Positions 7,432-16,283 are shown, counted from the stretch's first letter. The stretch: 18,875 nucleotides of DNA from SYIM01 sp041182885 (GCA_049423065.1 JBMSQB010000085.1:1-18875), one strand, 5' to 3'. Program-made: numbers and translations. The notes: generated from the letters alone by a model not told the origin.

Positions 7432-8142
7432 TCAAGCGAGCCCGACCTCGACGCGCTTGTTCCGCCGGCCTTCGTTCCGAATGCGCAGCACCTTGATCGG
7501 GCCGATTTCGCCGATGTTCTTCACATGGGTGCCCCCGCAGGGCTGCAGATCAATGCCGGGGATGCGCAACAGGCGGACCCGACCCGCACCGCGTGGCGGC
7601 TGAACCGACATGGTCTTCACCAGTTCCGGACGTGCGTCGAGTTCCTCGTCGGTGATCCAGACGGTTTCGGTGTCGATTGCGCGCGCGATCAGCTCGTTGA
7701 CACCGCTTTCGATGCGCGCGGCATCGAGCAGATTCATGTCGATGTCAAAGTCTAGCCGGCCGCGATCGGCCGCAATGTTGCCGCCGGTGACCGGCGCCAC
7801 CACCACGCAGGAGAGCACGTGCAGGCTGGTATGGATGCGCATGTGGGCGTAGCGGCGCTCCCAGTCAAGTTCCAGTCTGACCGCTTCGCCCGGCTCGGGC
7901 AACGCCTGTCCCGGTTCGGGAACATGCATGACCGAATCGACCGAATCGCCTTTGCGCGTATCGGTGATGCGAAGCGGCGAGCCGTCGGCGCGAATCAGAT
8001 TGCCTGTGTCGCCCGGTTGACCTCCGCCCATGGGGTAGAACACGGTTCGGTCGGTTTCGATACCGCGTTCGCTCACCGAGATGACACGGGCCTCGCAGCG
8101 GCGCAGGTAGGCATCATCGCGAAAGATCAGTTCGGTGCTCAT
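7432..8142 (-). CDS. AlaX-type alanyl-tRNA editing protein
   Basis: This 236-residue stand-alone homologue of the AlaRS editing domain hydrolyses Ser- or Gly-tRNA(Ala) in trans. The zinc site is visible as H-T-S-L-H (His104, His108) and C-G-G-T-H (Cys202, His206). The N-terminal barrel holds the conserved F-Y-P-M-G-G-G-Q-P-G-D-T-G (35-47). The length and the N-terminal part suggest the AlaX-M class rather than the short AlaX-S. The Shine-Dalgarno before the ATG at 8142 is weak. The gene lies 40 bases downstream of the TM2 gene and 66 bases upstream of ridA, with a possible terminator in that second gap. Confidence 0.9.
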   Translation of the reverse strand: MSTELIFRDDAYLRRCEARVISVSERGIETDRTVFYPMGGGQPGDTGNLIRADGSPLRITDTRKGDSVDSVMHVPEPGQALPEPGEAVRLELDWERRYAHMRIHTSLHVLSCVVVAPVTGGNIAADRGRLDFDIDMNLLDAARIESGVNELIARAIDTETVWITDEELDARPELVKTMSVQPPRGAGRVRLLRIPGIDLQPCGGTHVKNIGEIGPIKVLRIRNEGRRNKRVEVGLA

Positions 8143-8182
8143 GGGAAGGTCGCCAGGGAAATTGAATGTGAGCGGGCTGCCG

Positions 8183-8635
8183 TCAGCGCCCGAGGCGGGC
8201 GTTGAACCAGCCTTCCAGTGCGATCGCCATCACCGACATGCCCAGCATGGCCGCGCCGATCAGCGAAGCGATGGCAATGAACACCGGTGCCCAGCGATTG
8301 GCCGAGACACGCCCCGAGTTTGTGTTGAACCGTGCATCCCAGCGCGCATCGGACGTGAGGCTGATCACGATCGCTTCGACCAGGGTGATCACCACGATCA
8401 GGCTGAAGGCAAAGAATCCGGGCTGACGGAACCAGGGGTCGGTGCGCAGCGCCCAGCCGATCAGCGGCATCGAGAGCATTGGATACAGCCACGCGCCGCG
8501 CGCACCCAGATACCAGCGATGCAGCCCCAGCCAGCCGAAGACCAGCGCGAACAACCCGGCAAGCGGACGAGAGCAATGCCGGGCCGGGGCCGGATCAGAC
8601 GGCAGTTCGGAACTGGACTCGGACGAAAGCGACAT
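8183..8635 (-). CDS. TM2-domain inner-membrane protein
   Basis: This 150-residue protein has a short polar Ser-rich N-terminus and about four hydrophobic segments. The TM2 signature is readable: L-F-A-L-V-F-G-W-L-G-L-H-R-W-Y-L-G (28-44), followed by a second membrane segment. Two further segments (about 74-93 and 116-140) extend beyond the minimal TM2 pair, with a hydrophilic loop between them. The start at 8635 is chosen because upstream codons lack membrane character and enter the promoter region; no clear Shine-Dalgarno is present. TM2 proteins have no agreed function in bacteria. It opens the minus-strand gene series and is divergent from the double uvrA. Confidence 0.72.
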   Translation of the reverse strand: MSLSSESSSELPSDPAPARHCSRPLAGLFALVFGWLGLHRWYLGARGAWLYPMLSMPLIGWALRTDPWFRQPGFFAFSLIVVITLVEAIVISLTSDARWDARFNTNSGRVSANRWAPVFIAIASLIGAAMLGMSVMAIALEGWFNARLGR

Positions 8636-8672
8636 TGAATGGGCGCCGGCTGGGTTGAACGACACACTGCGG

Positions 8673-8700
8673 ATTCTAGCGGCCCTGGCAGTCGCCTCGA
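8673..8700 (-). promoter_or_regulatory. Candidate promoter of the TM2 gene (minus strand)
   Basis: On the minus strand TAGAAT (8673-8678) matches the -10 consensus at five of six positions. A poor -35, TCGAGG (8695-8700), lies 16 bases upstream. The predicted start near 8666 gives a leader of about 30 bases before the ATG at 8635. Confidence 0.35.
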
Positions 8701-8723
8701 CGAACCCGCACGGCCCGGGGACT

Positions 8724-8754
8724 TTCAGGATCGAAAAGGCCGCGCTGATACACT
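8724..8754 (+). promoter_or_regulatory. Candidate extended -10 promoter of the double uvrA
   Basis: TGATACACT at 8746-8754 reads as an extended -10 (TG, one base, TACACT). A weak -35, TTCAGG, lies at 8724-8729 with a long 19-base spacer. The start would be near 8761, about 50 bases before the proposed GTG. I could not find an SOS-type CTGT-N8-ACAG operator in the 178-base gap, so LexA control is not evident. Confidence 0.3.
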
Positions 8755-8813
8755 CGGATTCCGCTCGCGCGGTCGGTTCCGCCGCCCCTCCCTCCTCTCG
8801 CAGAAACCACATC

Positions 8814-11800
8814 GTGTCCAAGCCCCCGGTTGAGTCGCCGGCGATCCGCATTCGCGGCGCCCGCCAGAACAATCTCAAGAACATCGACCTCGACATCCCG
8901 ACCGGTGAACTGGTGGTGGTCACCGGCGTATCGGGCTCCGGCAAATCCTCGCTGGTGTTCGATACGCTCTATGCCGAGGGGCAGCGCCGCTATGTCGAGA
9001 CCTTCTCGGCCTACGCGCGCCAGTTCCTCGACCGCATGGACAAGCCGCAGGTCGACCGGATCGAGGGGGTGCCGCCTGCCATCGCCATTGATCAGACCAA
9101 TCCGGTGCGCACGTCTCGCTCCACGGTCGGCACCATGACCGAGATCAATGATCACCTGAAGCTCTTGCTGGCGCGCACGGCGCGACTGCACTGCCGCTGC
9201 TGCGGTCAGGCGGTGCAGCGCGACAGCGCCGCCGATGTCGTGGACAGCGTGATCAGGCGCGCCACCGAGGCCGGCGACCCGCGGCTTCTGGTCTGCTTCG
9301 AAGTGAGGGTGCCGTCGAACTTCACCGAGGCCGAAGTCGAGCAGCATCTGCAGGCCCAGGGCTACACCCGCGTACACCACCGCAGTCCCGCGCGCGATGA
9401 CAGCAGCCGTACCGTACTTGGGGTGGTGCAAGACCGGTTTCGCGCGAGCACCGTCGAACGGAGCCGACTGGGCGAGGCCATCGAGGCGGCCATGCGTCAG
9501 GGCCAGGGGCGGCTGTCGGTCCACGCGCTCGATGATTCGGGCAACGACGCTGCGGTCTGGCGCTACAGCAGCGGCCTCCACTGCGCCGACTGCGACATCA
9601 GCTATTCAGAGCCTCTGCCCAGCCTGTTCTCGTTCAACTCGCCGCTCGGCGCGTGCGAGACCTGTCGCGGCTTTGGCCGGGTGATCGGGATCGATCTTGG
9701 CCTGGTCATCCCCGACGAAAGCCGCACGCTCGCCGACGGCGCGGTACGGCCCTGGCAGACCGAAAGCTTCAAGGATTGTCAGCGCGACCTGGCGCGGTTC
9801 GCGCCGCGCGCGGGGGTACCGCTAGACCGGCGATGGCGCGACCTGTCCGCCGAACACAAGCGCTGGGTGATCGACGGGGGCGACGACTGGACCGGCAACT
9901 GGCAGAAGCAGTGGTATGGCATCAACCGCTTCTTCGAATGGCTGGAGAGCAAGTCCTACAAGATGCACATCCGGGTGCTGCTCTCCAAATACCGCTCCTA
10001 CACCGCCTGCAAGGTCTGCCAGGGCGCACGCCTCAAACCCGAAGCGCTCTGGTGGCGGGTGGGCGATCAGGTGCTCGCCGATCGCGCGCTCGAGGCTCGC
10101 GATGACCGGGGCGCCTGGCAGCGTTTTCGGCCGGTGGGGGTCGACTGGTCTGCCGAGTTGCTGGCCCGCATGCCGGGTCTCTCGCTGCACGACCTGATGC
10201 TCCTGCCCATTGAACGGATTCGAGAGTTCTTCGACGGCGTCGCTGCGCAGACCCGCCTTTCACGCAGCGGCGCCGACGCGCGCGAGGAGGCCCTCGCCCA
10301 GCTGCTGATCGAGATCCGGGCGCGGCTTGCCTATCTGTGCGACGTCGGGCTGGGCTACCTCACGCTCGACCGCCAGTCGCGCACGCTCTCGGGCGGCGAG
10401 GTGCAACGCATCAACCTCACGACCGCGCTCGGCACCTCGCTTGTCAACACACTGTTCGTGCTCGACGAACCCTCGATCGGGCTCCATCCGCGCGACATGG
10501 ACCGCGTGAACGCGGTCATGCGCCGTCTGCGTGACGCCGGCAACTCGCTGGTGGTGGTCGAGCATGATCCGGCGGTCATGTTCGCCGCCGATCGCATCAT
10601 CGATATCGGCCCCGGCCCGGGCGAGCGCGGTGGCACCATCGTCTTCAATGGTCCACCCGCGAAGCTCCGCACCGCCAATACGCTCACGGGCGACTACCTC
10701 GCCGGCCGGCGGCAGGTGGTCACCGGCCGCACCATGCCGGTGGCCGATGGCACGCCCAAGCTCATCATCGAAGGCGCGCGCGAACACAATCTGCGCGGCA
10801 TCGATGTCAGCATTCCGCTCGAACGCTTCGTATGTATCACCGGCGTATCGGGGAGCGGCAAATCCACGCTGATGCAAAACGTGCTGCTGCCCGCGCTGAT
10901 GAAAGCCAAGGGCAAGGCCACCGAAGCGCCTGGTGCCTTCGACCGTCTGCTGGGCGACGACTGGATTGCCGATGTGGTGTTTGTCGACCAGTCGCCGATC
11001 GGCAAGACCGCCCGCTCGAGCCCGGTCAGTTATGTGGGCGCCTACGATCCGATTCGAAAACGCCTGGCCGGTGCGCCACTTGCGCGCGAACGCCACTACA
11101 CACCGGGCACCTTCAGCTTCAACTCCGGTGACGGCCGCTGCCCGGCCTGCGGCGGCAACGGCTTCGAGCATGTGGAAATGCAGTTTCTGTCCGACGTGTA
11201 TTTGCGCTGCGCAGACTGCGACGGCAAACGCTTCCGGAGCGAAACGCTGGAGGTTCGCATCAGCGGCGCAACCAGCGCGCGCCGCGCGGACGGCTCACCG
11301 TTTGCCGCGGCATCGGCGGCCGATATTCTGGACATGACAGTGACCGAGGCACTCGCATTTTTTGCCGACGATTCGGAGGTGCGGTCCCGATTGCAGCCGC
11401 TATCCGATGTCGGACTCGATTATCTGCGGCTGGGTCAACCGGTGCCCACGCTGTCGGGGGGCGAGGCGCAACGCCTGAAACTTGCGGGCTACCTCGCCGA
11501 GGCAGCAAGCCAGGGGCTCACTGAACCTGCGTCGCCGGGCTGGCGCGCAGCGCGTTCGGGCCGTCGCGGCACGCTGTTCATGTTCGATGAGCCCACGACC
11601 GGGCTTCATTTCGATGATGTCGCGCGACTGTTGCGAGCGCTTCGCAAGCTGCTGCTCGCTGGCCATTCCCTGCTGGTGATCGAGCACAACCTCGACGTGG
11701 TGCGCGCCGCCGACTGGGTCATCGATCTGGGCCCGGATGGTGGCGAACGCGGTGGTCGCCTGGTGGCCGCATGCTCACCGGAAGCGCTTGCGCAGCATGC

Positions 11801-14792
11801 CGGGTCAGCCACCGGGCGGGCGCTTGCCGACTATCTCCTGCAGTTGCAGCGGCTGAGCGGCGCCGACACGGCATCGGCCGACGCGCCATGGCCGCTGCTG
11901 GCAGCCGAACCCGCCAACGCGTCGGGCTTTGCCGCCGAGGGCCTGCCGCTGCAAAGCGCGCTTCGCGATCGTGGCCGGCATTCAATCCTGGTCCACCACG
12001 CACGCGAGCACAACCTGAAGAACATCGACGTCGAGATTCCGCGCGACCAGCTGACCGTGATCACTGGCGTGTCGGGCTCGGGCAAGTCCACGCTCGCGTT
12101 CGATGTGATTTTCGGCGAGGGCCAGCGCCGCTACCTCGAGTCGCTCAACGCCTACGCCCGACAGTTTGTGCAACCCGCCACCCGACCCGATGTGGATGCG
12201 CTCTACGGCATCCCACCCACTGTGGCGATCGAGCAGCGCACCAGCCGCGGCGGCCGCAAGAGCACGGTGGCCACGCTCACCGAGATCTATCATTTCCTGC
12301 GCCTGCTCTATGTGAAGCTGGGCATCCAGCATTGTCCGGATTGCGGCGTGAGCATTGAGCCGCAATCGGCCGACGCCATCCTTGCGCGACTCATGACCGA
12401 GCTAAGAGGTCGCCACATCGGCCTGCTCGCACCGCTGGTGGTCGCCAGAAAAGGCGTCTACACCGATCTGGCGAAATGGGCTGGCGCGCGCGGCTACACC
12501 CATCTGCGGGTCGATGGCCGATTCCTGCCCACCCGCGGTTTCCCGCGCATCGACCGCTTCATCGAGCATGACATCGAACTGCCGGTAGCCTCGCTACAGG
12601 TCGACCCCCGCAATGAAGCGCAACTTCGCGACGCCCTTGCCACCGCGCTCGATCTGGGCAAGGGCCGGGTGATGGTGATCGACTCGCTCGAGGCGCTGGA
12701 GGCCGCCCACCTGGCCGATGACCCCGCCGCGTTCGAGCGCGAGGCGGCGCTCGTGAAGCCCAGGCTCTTTTCCACGCGACGCGCCTGTCCCTCATGCGCG
12801 GCAAGCTTTGCCGAGCCCGACCCAAGACTGTTTTCCTTCAACTCGCGAATCGGCTGGTGCGCCGCATGCATCGGCACCGGCATCAAGTTGCCCTATGTGC
12901 CACAAGTCGATGAACGTCACCGCTCGGGCGAGGACACCAGCACCGAGTCGGTGGGGGCACTCGCCGAGAAGCTGGCTGACCAGCTTGCGGCCGAGGCCCG
13001 GGCGGCTGCCACCCGCGACGACAATGCGGAGGCCTCAGACGGCGCCGACGACAGCCCTGGCGAGGAACCCTGCGTTCGCTGCGACGGCCAACGTCTGAAT
13101 GCCACCGCGCTCGCGGTGAAGCTTGCCGGGATGTCGATTGCCGAACTGACCGCCATGCCGGTCGGCGACTGCTCACGCTGGCTGCGGCAGGTGGAGTTCT
13201 CCGGCCGCGCTGCCGAGATCGCACGCGACGTACTCACCGAGATTCGCTCGCGCCTCGATTTTCTCTCCGATGTAGGGCTGGGTTATCTGGCGCTCGACCG
13301 CGCCGCGCCCACGCTATCGGGCGGGGAAGCGCAACGCATCCGGTTGGCCGCCCAACTTGGCTCCAATCTGCAGGGCGTGTGCTATGTGCTCGATGAACCC
13401 ACCATCGGCCTTCATCCCCGGGACAACCGGGTGCTGCTCGACACACTGCAGGTGCTCCGCTCCAAGGGAAACACCCTGCTGGTGGTGGAGCACGACGAAG
13501 ACACCATCCGTCGCGCCGACCATGTGATCGACATCGGCCCCGGTGCCGGGCGCCTGGGCGGGCGGGTGATCGCGGCCGGCAATCATGCTGCGCTCGCGGC
13601 ATCGCCCGACAGCCTCACCGGTCGCTATCTGTCGCACCCGCTCGCTCACCCGCTATCGCCGCGCCGCGCGGTGGGCGAGCGCGATCCCTCCGGCTGGCTC
13701 ACCCTGCGCGGGGCCCACCGTCACAACCTGCGTCATGTCGATGTGCGTCTGCCGCTCGGCCGGCTGAGCGTGATCACCGGTGTATCGGGGTCGGGCAAAT
13801 CCACGGTCGCGCGCGAGGTGCTGCTTGGCAATGTGGCCGCGCAGGTGCGGGCCCGCAACGCGCGAAAATCGGCGCCCAAGCTTGCTGGCCTGAATGCGCT
13901 TGAAGGTTGGCAGCCCATCAGCCGCGTGCTTGAGGTCGATCAAACACCGATCGGCAAAACGCCCCGATCCTGTCCGGCCACCTATATCGGATTCTGGGAC
14001 ACGATCCGGCGACTGTTTGCCGATAGCGCCGAGGCGCGGCTGCGCGGATTCACCGCGTCACGCTTCAGTTTCAACACCGGCAGCGGCCGCTGTCCGGCCT
14101 GCGAGGGTCAGGGCGTACAGACCATCGAGATGAGTTTCCTGCCTGATGTGAAAGTGCTGTGCGATGCCTGCGGGGGACGGCGCTTCAACCCCGAGACCCT
14201 GTCGATCCGGCTTCGCGATGCCTCGATTGGCGATGTGCTGTCGATGAGCGTTGACGAGGCCCTGCCCTGGTTTGCGGCACACCCTTCAGTCGCGCATCCG
14301 CTGCAACTGCTGCAGGACGTGGGTCTGGGCTACCTCACACTCGGCCAGCCCAGTCCCACGCTGTCGGGCGGCGAATCGCAGCGGATCAAACTGGTCACCG
14401 AACTCGCCAAGGTGCGCACCCTCACCGATGTCGATGATCCGCGCATCGCCAAGGCGCGGGCACGCGCGCTCGAGAAAGGTACGCCGCTGCCTGCCGGTCC
14501 CCACACCCTCTATGTACTCGATGAGCCGACCGTAGGCTTGCACATGGCCGACGTGGAGAAGCTGATCCGTGTGCTGCATCGTCTGGTCGATGCCGGCAAC
14601 ACGCTGGTGGTGGTCGAACACAACCTCGACATCTGGGCGGAGGCCGACTGGATCGTCGACCTGGGCCCCGAGGGTGGATCGGGGGGCGGCCGCATCGTCG
14701 AGAGCGGCCCGCCCGAACAACTGACAGCCAACGCAGCCTCCCATACCGGCCGCGCCTTGTCGGAATTCATGTCGGGGCAGCATCGGAAATGA
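8814..14792 (+). CDS. uvrA: Tandem double UvrA (single-chain excinuclease ABC subunit A)
   Basis: This 1992-residue protein contains two full UvrA chains head to tail (about 1-1005 and 1055-1992; E. coli UvrA is 940). UvrA is the ATP-driven damage scanner of nucleotide excision repair and normally works as a homodimer. Four ABC modules are intact. Walker A G-V-S-G-S-G-K begins at 38, 677, 1085 and 1656; L-S-G-G-E at 525, 880, 1501 and 1850; Walker B with D-E-P at 550, 924, 1526 and 1902. Twelve C-x2-C motifs give six zinc sites, three per half. The first half lacks the R-K-G UvrB-docking motif found at 1212-1214 in the second; the second half has a shortened insertion domain (67 residues between Cys1352 and Cys1420, against 114 in the first). 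The GTG at 8814 gives the usual UvrA N-terminus; the frame is open to 8442 but overlaps the divergent gene. It is not a frameshift or assembly fusion of identical copies, as the halves are clearly diverged. Confidence 0.93.
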   Translation: MSKPPVESPAIRIRGARQNNLKNIDLDIPTGELVVVTGVSGSGKSSLVFDTLYAEGQRRYVETFSAYARQFLDRMDKPQVDRIEGVPPAIAIDQTNPVRTSRSTVGTMTEINDHLKLLLARTARLHCRCCGQAVQRDSAADVVDSVIRRATEAGDPRLLVCFEVRVPSNFTEAEVEQHLQAQGYTRVHHRSPARDDSSRTVLGVVQDRFRASTVERSRLGEAIEAAMRQGQGRLSVHALDDSGNDAAVWRYSSGLHCADCDISYSEPLPSLFSFNSPLGACETCRGFGRVIGIDLGLVIPDESRTLADGAVRPWQTESFKDCQRDLARFAPRAGVPLDRRWRDLSAEHKRWVIDGGDDWTGNWQKQWYGINRFFEWLESKSYKMHIRVLLSKYRSYTACKVCQGARLKPEALWWRVGDQVLADRALEARDDRGAWQRFRPVGVDWSAELLARMPGLSLHDLMLLPIERIREFFDGVAAQTRLSRSGADAREEALAQLLIEIRARLAYLCDVGLGYLTLDRQSRTLSGGEVQRINLTTALGTSLVNTLFVLDEPSIGLHPRDMDRVNAVMRRLRDAGNSLVVVEHDPAVMFAADRIIDIGPGPGERGGTIVFNGPPAKLRTANTLTGDYLAGRRQVVTGRTMPVADGTPKLIIEGAREHNLRGIDVSIPLERFVCITGVSGSGKSTLMQNVLLPALMKAKGKATEAPGAFDRLLGDDWIADVVFVDQSPIGKTARSSPVSYVGAYDPIRKRLAGAPLARERHYTPGTFSFNSGDGRCPACGGNGFEHVEMQFLSDVYLRCADCDGKRFRSETLEVRISGATSARRADGSPFAAASAADILDMTVTEALAFFADDSEVRSRLQPLSDVGLDYLRLGQPVPTLSGGEAQRLKLAGYLAEAASQGLTEPASPGWRAARSGRRGTLFMFDEPTTGLHFDDVARLLRALRKLLLAGHSLLVIEHNLDVVRAADWVIDLGPDGGERGGRLVAACSPEALAQHAGSATGRALADYLLQLQRLSGADTASADAPWPLLAAEPANASGFAAEGLPLQSALRDRGRHSILVHHAREHNLKNIDVEIPRDQLTVITGVSGSGKSTLAFDVIFGEGQRRYLESLNAYARQFVQPATRPDVDALYGIPPTVAIEQRTSRGGRKSTVATLTEIYHFLRLLYVKLGIQHCPDCGVSIEPQSADAILARLMTELRGRHIGLLAPLVVARKGVYTDLAKWAGARGYTHLRVDGRFLPTRGFPRIDRFIEHDIELPVASLQVDPRNEAQLRDALATALDLGKGRVMVIDSLEALEAAHLADDPAAFEREAALVKPRLFSTRRACPSCAASFAEPDPRLFSFNSRIGWCAACIGTGIKLPYVPQVDERHRSGEDTSTESVGALAEKLADQLAAEARAAATRDDNAEASDGADDSPGEEPCVRCDGQRLNATALAVKLAGMSIAELTAMPVGDCSRWLRQVEFSGRAAEIARDVLTEIRSRLDFLSDVGLGYLALDRAAPTLSGGEAQRIRLAAQLGSNLQGVCYVLDEPTIGLHPRDNRVLLDTLQVLRSKGNTLLVVEHDEDTIRRADHVIDIGPGAGRLGGRVIAAGNHAALAASPDSLTGRYLSHPLAHPLSPRRAVGERDPSGWLTLRGAHRHNLRHVDVRLPLGRLSVITGVSGSGKSTVAREVLLGNVAAQVRARNARKSAPKLAGLNALEGWQPISRVLEVDQTPIGKTPRSCPATYIGFWDTIRRLFADSAEARLRGFTASRFSFNTGSGRCPACEGQGVQTIEMSFLPDVKVLCDACGGRRFNPETLSIRLRDASIGDVLSMSVDEALPWFAAHPSVAHPLQLLQDVGLGYLTLGQPSPTLSGGESQRIKLVTELAKVRTLTDVDDPRIAKARARALEKGTPLPAGPHTLYVLDEPTVGLHMADVEKLIRVLHRLVDAGNTLVVVEHNLDIWAEADWIVDLGPEGGSGGGRIVESGPPEQLTANAASHTGRALSEFMSGQHRK

Positions 14793-15361
14793 ATCCGCGG
14801 CTGCTCACGCTGCCCAACATCATCACCATTGCGCGGGCGCTGCTGATTCCGGTCATTGCCTACATGCTCGCCACGCGCGCCTTCGGGGTGGCGCTGCTGC
14901 TGTTCGTTCTGTGTGCTGTGGGCGATCTGATCGACGGCTTTCTCGCCCGGCGCTGGAACCAGCGCACCCGTTTTGGAGCCATCGCTGATCCGCTGGCCGA
15001 CAAGCTCACCATGCTCACCGTGACGCTGATGCTCGCGGCCGAGGGGCTACTGCCAGGCTGGCTGGCTGCAGCAGTGATCGCACGGGATATCGTCATCGTA
15101 TTCGGCGCGATCGCGTTTCACTTTCTGATCCATGAATACGAAATGGCGCCCACGCGCCTCTCCAAGCTCAACACCGCGCTCGAATTTGCGGTCCTGACCG
15201 GCGTTCTGGTCGACGCCGCCGGTATCATCGAAATCACCGCCGGGCTCGAACCCGCCTACGCTGCGCTCGCCTTCACCATTTTTGCCTCGGGTCTGAATTA
15301 CGTATGGTCCTGGGGACGGCGCGCCGCAAAGGCCCGTCAGCCCGACGCCGATTCACGTTGA
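14789..15361 (+). CDS. CDP-alcohol phosphatidyltransferase (PgsA / CRLS-like)
   Basis: This 190-residue integral membrane enzyme has the full CDP-alcohol phosphotransferase motif: Asp46, Asp49-Gly50, Ala53-Arg54, Gly63, Asp67 and Asp71, within V-G-D-L-I-D-G-F-L-A-R-R and F-G-A-I-A-D-P-L-A-D-K. It transfers a phosphatidyl group from CDP-diacylglycerol to glycerol-3-phosphate (PgsA) or phosphatidylglycerol (eukaryote-like cardiolipin synthase); the motif cannot separate these. About five to six membrane segments are visible. Its ATG overlaps the uvrA stop (ATGA), implying translational coupling. In many proteobacteria pgsA lies beside uvrC, so its place behind a uvr gene here is a curious parallel. 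The C-terminus ends in a basic, polar tail. Confidence 0.85.
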   Translation: MNPRLLTLPNIITIARALLIPVIAYMLATRAFGVALLLFVLCAVGDLIDGFLARRWNQRTRFGAIADPLADKLTMLTVTLMLAAEGLLPGWLAAAVIARDIVIVFGAIAFHFLIHEYEMAPTRLSKLNTALEFAVLTGVLVDAAGIIEITAGLEPAYAALAFTIFASGLNYVWSWGRRAAKARQPDADSR

Positions 15362-15401
15362 TATTCAAGCGGATGACCCCGGGCATCCACAGGAACGCGC
15401 C

Positions 15402-16283
15402 ATGGCCCTGCAACTGAACGAAAGCGAAGTCACCACCCCGCCCCGCCCGGCAGCCAGCGTGATGTTGTTGCGCGACAGCGACCGCGGACCCGAGGTGTTC
15501 ATGCTGCGCCGCCATGGCAACTCCGATGTGCTGGGTGGCGCCTACGTGTTTCCCGGGGGCAAGGTGGACGCTGACGATCATGAGGAGGCGCTCATCGCGC
15601 GGCTCGATACCGACACCGATACCCTGCATCGCGCACTGGCCGATGTCGACATCGAGCCGCACCACGCAGCCGGATATTTTGTAGCCGCCTGTCGGGAAAC
15701 TTTCGAGGAATGTGGCGTGCTGTTTGCGCGCGGCATCAGTGGCGAGCTTGCAGAACGAGTCGGGCGTCAGGCGCGTGAGGGCTTCAATTTTCTCGAGCTG
15801 CTTGAATCGTTCGATCTGCAACTCGAGATCAGTCAGCTGATTCCGTGGTCGCGCTGGATCACACCACGGATGGCCACGCTCATGAACAAGCGCTTCGACA
15901 CGCGTTTCTTTGTGGCCATGTCGCCTGCCGCACAGGTGGCGCGCCATGATCAGCGCGAAACCACCGAAGGGATCTGGCAGCGGCCGCGTGAGGCGCTCGA
16001 TCGTTACTGGGCCCGCGAGATCGACCTGGCCGCGCCCCAGATCATGACGCTCGCGCATTTTTCACGCTTCAGCACCGCCGCCGACATTCTCGCCGAGGCA
16101 CGCCGCCGGCCACCGCCCACCATTGAACCAAGCCCCCGCAATGTCGAGGCCGGCCGGCTGGTGGCCTACCCCGGCGACCCCAACCATCCCGTCCGCGAGC
16201 GCGCCATGCCGGGCCCCACGCGGTTGCTGTTTCGAGACGGCCGCTTCGAGCCGGAAGAAGGATTCGACGCGCTGTTTTCGTAG
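15402..16283 (+). CDS. NUDIX hydrolase with enlarged Nudix box (NUDT19/RP2-like)
   Basis: This 293-residue protein has a Nudix fold start A-A-S-V-M-L-L-R (17-24) and F-M-L-R-R-H (33-38), then V-F-P-G-G-K (49-54). The catalytic R-E-T-F-E-E-C-G lies at 98-105. In a standard Nudix box the Gly and the R-E pair are about 14 residues apart; here they are 45 apart, an insertion of about 31. This is typical of the NUDT19/RP2 branch, some members of which cleave CoA or acyl-CoA pyrophosphate bonds. The substrate here is unknown. AGGAA at 15391-15395 sits six bases before the ATG. It follows the phosphatidyltransferase by 40 bases, so it probably shares that transcript. Confidence 0.87.
   Translation: MALQLNESEVTTPPRPAASVMLLRDSDRGPEVFMLRRHGNSDVLGGAYVFPGGKVDADDHEEALIARLDTDTDTLHRALADVDIEPHHAAGYFVAACRETFEECGVLFARGISGELAERVGRQAREGFNFLELLESFDLQLEISQLIPWSRWITPRMATLMNKRFDTRFFVAMSPAAQVARHDQRETTEGIWQRPREALDRYWAREIDLAAPQIMTLAHFSRFSTAADILAEARRRPPPTIEPSPRNVEAGRLVAYPGDPNHPVRERAMPGPTRLLFRDGRFEPEEGFDALFS

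Noticed and set aside
8442..8813. N-terminal extension of the double UvrA to an ATG at 8442.
   Set aside because: It overlaps the divergent TM2 gene and promoter region, shows no UvrA-like sequence, and would add 124 residues before the conserved N-terminus.
8636..8813. A LexA-type SOS box before uvrA.
   Set aside because: No CTGT-N8-ACAG or close variant was found in the gap.
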